Part shown: positions 60,910 through 64,000 of the stretch, one piece after another
Layout of the letters: each line of letters opens with the position of its first letter
Numbering within the stretch: position 1 is the stretch's first letter
DNA from: Azoarcus sp.
GTDB lineage: Bacteria; Pseudomonadota; Gammaproteobacteria; Burkholderiales; Rhodocyclaceae
NCBI GenBank assembly: GCA_030604735.1
Contig: JAUVVG010000003.1
Span: forward strand, 62,001-126,000
Direction: 5' to 3'
Length of the DNA stretch: 64,000 nt
Notes under the pieces: model-generated
Databases searched by the model: none
Seen by the model: only the letters and a program-made list of their open reading frames with translations
What the model was told of the DNA's origin: nothing
Made by a program: the position numbers and the translations under genes

Positions 60910-60920
60910 CGGCTCAGCGC

Positions 60921-61901
60921 TTACGCGCTGCAACCCTCTTCCGGTTCGCGTCGAACCGCCTCCCAGCCCAGCATCGCCTGTTTGCGCACGCAGCCCCAGC
61001 GGTACTGGCCGGTTTCGCCGGACTCGCGGATCACCCGATGGCATGGAATCAGATACGCGACCGTGTTGGCCGCGACCGCCGACCCCACTGCACGGGCGGC
61101 GCGGGGCGAGCCGATGCGCGAGGCCAACGCGCCGTACGAGACGGTCTCGCCCGGCGCAATCCGCAGCAAAGCCTCCCACACCTGAATCTGGAAATTGGTC
61201 CCTCGCAGCAACAGGTGGAGCCGCCCCCGGACCGGCGTCGACGGAAAGATCGTCGCCAGCCATGACCGCGCTCCGGCGTCATCGCGCGATACCGTCGCGG
61301 CAGGCCAGCGTCGCGCGACATCCGCAACCAGCGGGTCACCAAAGTCCGGAACCGTTTCCTGCGCCGCGCCTTGAATTCCGTGGGTGTCCATGCAAGTGTC
61401 CATCTCCCCACAGCTACGCCGCGGCTCGCCCTCGCCCGGGTCGATCAGCGCATGCGCGTCATGGAATGACAGTTCGCAGACCCCCCTGGTCGACCAGACA
61501 ATGGTAGCGGGGCCGAAAGGGGACGCCGCCACGCCACAGCGCAAGGACAGTCCGGCACCGCCGGAGCGGATCTCACCCGGCGTCAGCGCCTCGCAACTGA
61601 CCATCAGGTCATGCAGCCGACTGACGCTGCTCAAACCAAGGTCGTCGCTGATCTCGAGCAGGCTGTCCGCACGCCCCAGGGCTTGGCGCACCCGGGCCCG
61701 GGTCAACGACTGCAGAAAGCGCTTGGGCGACACCCCCGCCCAGGCCGAGAACACCCGCTGCAGATGACCGGGACTGACGCCGACCGCGGAAGCGATCTCG
61801 TCCAGGTCGGGCTGGGCCATCACCCGCGCGCGGATGAAACCGATCGCCGCGGCGACCAGTGCGTAATCGCGTGATTGATCATCAAGCAGGCTAATCGTCA
61901 T
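60921..61901 (-). CDS. AraC-HTH/O6-alkylguanine-DNA alkyltransferase fusion (Ada-like)
   Basis: A 326-residue protein: AraC-type helix-turn-helix at about 20-105 (LDEIASAVGVSPGHLQRVFSAWAGVSPKRFLQSL) and a C-terminal alkyltransferase domain with active-site C287 in IPCHRVIRE and the helix-turn-helix region FQIQVWEALLRIAPGETVSYGALASRIG. The N-terminal Zn/phosphotriester domain of Ada is absent, so this is an Ada-like enzyme without the activation switch. An insert of about 28 residues with several Cys (about 155-182) lies between the domains. It repairs O6-alkylguanine and may regulate genes. The start at 61901 is the first ATG that fits the family. Confidence 0.9.
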   Translation of the reverse strand: MTISLLDDQSRDYALVAAAIGFIRARVMAQPDLDEIASAVGVSPGHLQRVFSAWAGVSPKRFLQSLTRARVRQALGRADSLLEISDDLGLSSVSRLHDLMVSCEALTPGEIRSGGAGLSLRCGVAASPFGPATIVWSTRGVCELSFHDAHALIDPGEGEPRRSCGEMDTCMDTHGIQGAAQETVPDFGDPLVADVARRWPAATVSRDDAGARSWLATIFPSTPVRGRLHLLLRGTNFQIQVWEALLRIAPGETVSYGALASRIGSPRAARAVGSAVAANTVAYLIPCHRVIRESGETGQYRWGCVRKQAMLGWEAVRREPEEGCSA

Positions 61902-62166
61902 CGAGTTGATCCTGGGAATAGGGACGGGCCCAGTTTCTACCGGCTGGGCACTGGGTCGCAATCCGAATCTTGATTGCCGGCCGCACAGCGTCTTCTTCAC
62001 TGGGAGCGCCCATCGCAAAGCATCACCCGGCAGCGCTCACGCACAACGAAAACTGATCCGCATCAACCCGAACGGCGCCGATCTGAGCTAGCCTCCCGGA
62101 TAAACCGCTTTCGCCACGCAGCATCCGCACCGCGTGCGCCAGAGACCACACCGCTGAGGAAAAATC

Positions 62167-64000
62167 TTGTCCACTGGCCTGGCCGAGCGGGTCTTCGGCC
62201 CCATCAGCCGATTGCTCGACCGTCTGCCCTACGCGTCGAAGTTTGGTGCCATCTTTGCCGTGCTGCTGATCGGCAATGCGATCCTGTTCGTCCAGCTGTA
62301 TGGGCACTCGACCCGGGAGTTGCGCTCGGCCGAGCGCCAGCTCGAAGGCCTCGACCTGTTCGATCAGGGACTGGAACTGGTGCTGGCGGCACAGGTGCAT
62401 CGCGGCCTGTCGACCGGCTACATCAGCGGCGAGGTCGACATGGGCGAGCGCATGACGCATGCGCGTGCGGTGCTCGCCGAGCGGCTGACGCTACTCGACC
62501 GACGGTTGAAGGCGAATGCGGCGTGGGCATCGCTGTACGACGGCTGGAAGCCGATTCGTACCGAGCTCGACATGCTGGTCGAGCATGGACTGCACATGTC
62601 GTCGGCGGACAATTTCCACTTCCATACCCGCGCGATCGGCCTCGCACTGTCCTGGATGATGGATCTGACCGATGTTGCCGGCCTGTACAACCACGCCGAT
62701 CCGTTGCGGCAGAACCTGCAGTCCGCGTCGCTGCGAACCGTACCGGCCCTGATCGAGGCAATGGGGCAATTGCGTGGCCTGGTCACCGGCTACCTCGCCC
62801 AGGCACGCGCGAACCCAGCGGTCGAGCGCAGCATCCTGCTCAAGCTCGGGGAACTCCGCCTGATCGAAGGCGAACTGAACTCACGTCTGGAAAAGGTCGC
62901 CCGACACAGCCCCGAGCTCGCCGGAGCTGTCGCATCCGCGCTCGGCGAACTCTTCGAGGCGACCGAGCGGATCCGGGCGGCGATCAACGACGAGGTGATC
63001 GCCGGCCGCTTCGGCCTGGGTGCCTCCGAGTATTTCGACCTCAACACGGCGGCGATCGCGCTGGCGCTCTCCCATTACCACGAACTGCTGGAACCGGCGG
63101 TACGTGATCAGCTGAACACACATGTCGCCGGCTCGCGTTCCGCCCAGGCCGGGCATCTGCTGATCGCCGGAGGCATCATCCTGCTGGCCGCCTATCTGTT
63201 CGGTGGAATCTACCACTCCATCCGCCGCTCGGTGGCCGAACTGGTAGACGGCGCGCACCGCTTTGGCGAAGGCCGGCTGGACGGCACGGTGATGCTGAGC
63301 GCGAACGACGAATTGCGCCAAGTGGCCGAGCGGATGAATGCGATGGCGCGCGAGCTCTCGGCCGACATCACCGCGCTGGAGCAGGCACGTGCCCAGCTCG
63401 AACTCGCCGCCAGCGTGTTCTCGCATGCGCGCGAGGGCATCGCGATCACCGATGCCGATGGCACCATCCTCGATGTGAACGAGGCCTTTACCCGCATCAC
63501 CGGCTACGCGCGCGAGGAGGTCGTCGGCCACACGCCGCGGCTCCTCAAGTCCGGACACCAGGACGACGATTTCTACACCCGGATGTGGCGGGAACTACAG
63601 TCCGTCGGACACTGGTCGGGCGAAATCTGGAATCGCCACAAATCAGGCAAGACCTATCCCGAAATGCTGACCATCGCCGCGGTGCGAGACGACGACGAGC
63701 GGATCACCGGCTACGTCTCGCTGTTCACCGACATCACCCGCCAGAAGGCGGACGAATTACGTCTTCGGCAGATGGCCCACTTCGATCCGCTGACCGGGCT
63801 GGCCAACCGCATCCTGCTGATCGACCGGCTGGAACAGGCGCTGGCGCGCAACCGGCGTGGTGGCGCGCTCTTCGCGGTCGCCTACATCGATCTGGATGGT
63901 TTCAAGGCGATCAACGACTTGCACGGTCATCACATGGGCGACCACCTGCTGATCACGCTGGCACGCCGGATGAAAGCCTGCCTGCGCGCGCACGACACCG
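62167..64000 (+). CDS. Membrane HAMP-PAS-GGDEF protein, 3' end outside window
   Basis: Open to the window edge (611 codons). It starts at TTG 62167, with GAGGA six bases upstream and an in-frame TGA just before it, so no earlier start is available. TM1 is at about 26-45 and a helical extracytoplasmic sensor of about 285 residues follows. TM2 is at about 331-351 (LLIAGGIILLAAYLFG), HAMP about 352-405, PAS/PAC about 415-525 (GIAITDADGTILDVNEAFTRITGYAREEVVG), and the beginning of a GGDEF domain (HFDPLTGLANRILLIDRL; VAYIDLDGFKAINDLHGH). The catalytic signature lies beyond 64000, so cyclase activity and any EAL part cannot be checked. Confidence 0.88.
   Translation, partial: MSTGLAERVFGPISRLLDRLPYASKFGAIFAVLLIGNAILFVQLYGHSTRELRSAERQLEGLDLFDQGLELVLAAQVHRGLSTGYISGEVDMGERMTHARAVLAERLTLLDRRLKANAAWASLYDGWKPIRTELDMLVEHGLHMSSADNFHFHTRAIGLALSWMMDLTDVAGLYNHADPLRQNLQSASLRTVPALIEAMGQLRGLVTGYLAQARANPAVERSILLKLGELRLIEGELNSRLEKVARHSPELAGAVASALGELFEATERIRAAINDEVIAGRFGLGASEYFDLNTAAIALALSHYHELLEPAVRDQLNTHVAGSRSAQAGHLLIAGGIILLAAYLFGGIYHSIRRSVAELVDGAHRFGEGRLDGTVMLSANDELRQVAERMNAMARELSADITALEQARAQLELAASVFSHAREGIAITDADGTILDVNEAFTRITGYAREEVVGHTPRLLKSGHQDDDFYTRMWRELQSVGHWSGEIWNRHKSGKTYPEMLTIAAVRDDDERITGYVSLFTDITRQKADELRLRQMAHFDPLTGLANRILLIDRLEQALARNRRGGALFAVAYIDLDGFKAINDLHGHHMGDHLLITLARRMKACLRAHDT

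Overview
The window is GC-rich chromosomal DNA from a Gram-negative, motile, facultatively anaerobic proteobacterium. The support is lipoprotein and Tat signal peptides, chemoreceptors with a sigma-28-type promoter, TRAP transporters, TtrBCA/TtrSR tetrathionate respiration genes, FNR-type palindromes and c-di-GMP enzymes. I cannot place it more precisely than beta- or gammaproteobacteria. There are no rRNA genes, CRISPR arrays or intact insertion sequences; the single tRNA is tRNA-Gly(CCC).

Layout. 0-3 kb: a truncated PAS chemoreceptor, tRNA-Gly and a second chemoreceptor. 3-6.9 kb: flavin reductase, a Phd/PIN toxin-antitoxin pair, mutY, a Lon-N-domain protein and ubiX. 6.9-10.4 kb: a branched-chain-amino-acid-type (HAAT) ABC system with binding protein and two permeases but no ATPases. 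10.6-11.6 kb: a WD40 lipoprotein. 11.7-19 kb: an amino-acid catabolic block of leucine-type dehydrogenase, fused indolepyruvate-ferredoxin oxidoreductase, Na+/amino-acid symporter (preceded by a 26-codon leader ORF) and an Lrp regulator. 19-28.6 kb: assorted genes, including a membrane-anchored TIR protein, nitronate monooxygenase, a TRIC/YicG-type membrane protein, lipoproteins, a Sel1 protein, an AsmA-like protein and a metallo-beta-lactamase-fold hydrolase. 28.9-32.7 kb: an oxyanion ABC transporter of the PhnCDE type with a fused double permease. 33-38.3 kb: a SpmA/SpmB-like membrane protein, a GGDEF-EAL protein translationally coupled to a 55-residue small protein behind an FNR-type palindrome, and a TDT-family transporter.

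38.5-52 kb is the most coherent unit: thirteen minus-strand genes, many overlapping by 4 nt, running from an amidase through two TRAP binding proteins, a MaoC hydratase, TRAP permeases, an MmgE/PrpD protein, an acyl-CoA dehydrogenase, a family III CoA-transferase, a GntR regulator, an MFS transporter, a CitE-like lyase and a methyltransferase. The CoA-transferase + MaoC hydratase + CitE-like lyase + MmgE/PrpD + acyl-CoA dehydrogenase + TRAP set resembles the known itaconate (Ict-Ich-Ccl) degradation cluster of Pseudomonas. A good sigma-70 promoter whose -10 and start site are covered by a perfect 16-bp palindrome lies ahead of it.

52-60.8 kb holds ttrSR (plus strand), an AbrB/VapC toxin-antitoxin pair, and ttrBCA (minus strand) preceded by a TTGAC-N4-GTCAA box. 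60.9-64 kb holds an AraC-HTH/O6-alkylguanine-DNA alkyltransferase fusion and the start of a PAS-GGDEF protein (TTG start) that runs off the end. The physiological theme is switching between respiration modes (tetrathionate, c-di-GMP, chemotaxis) and use of amino acids and short branched dicarboxylates as carbon sources.
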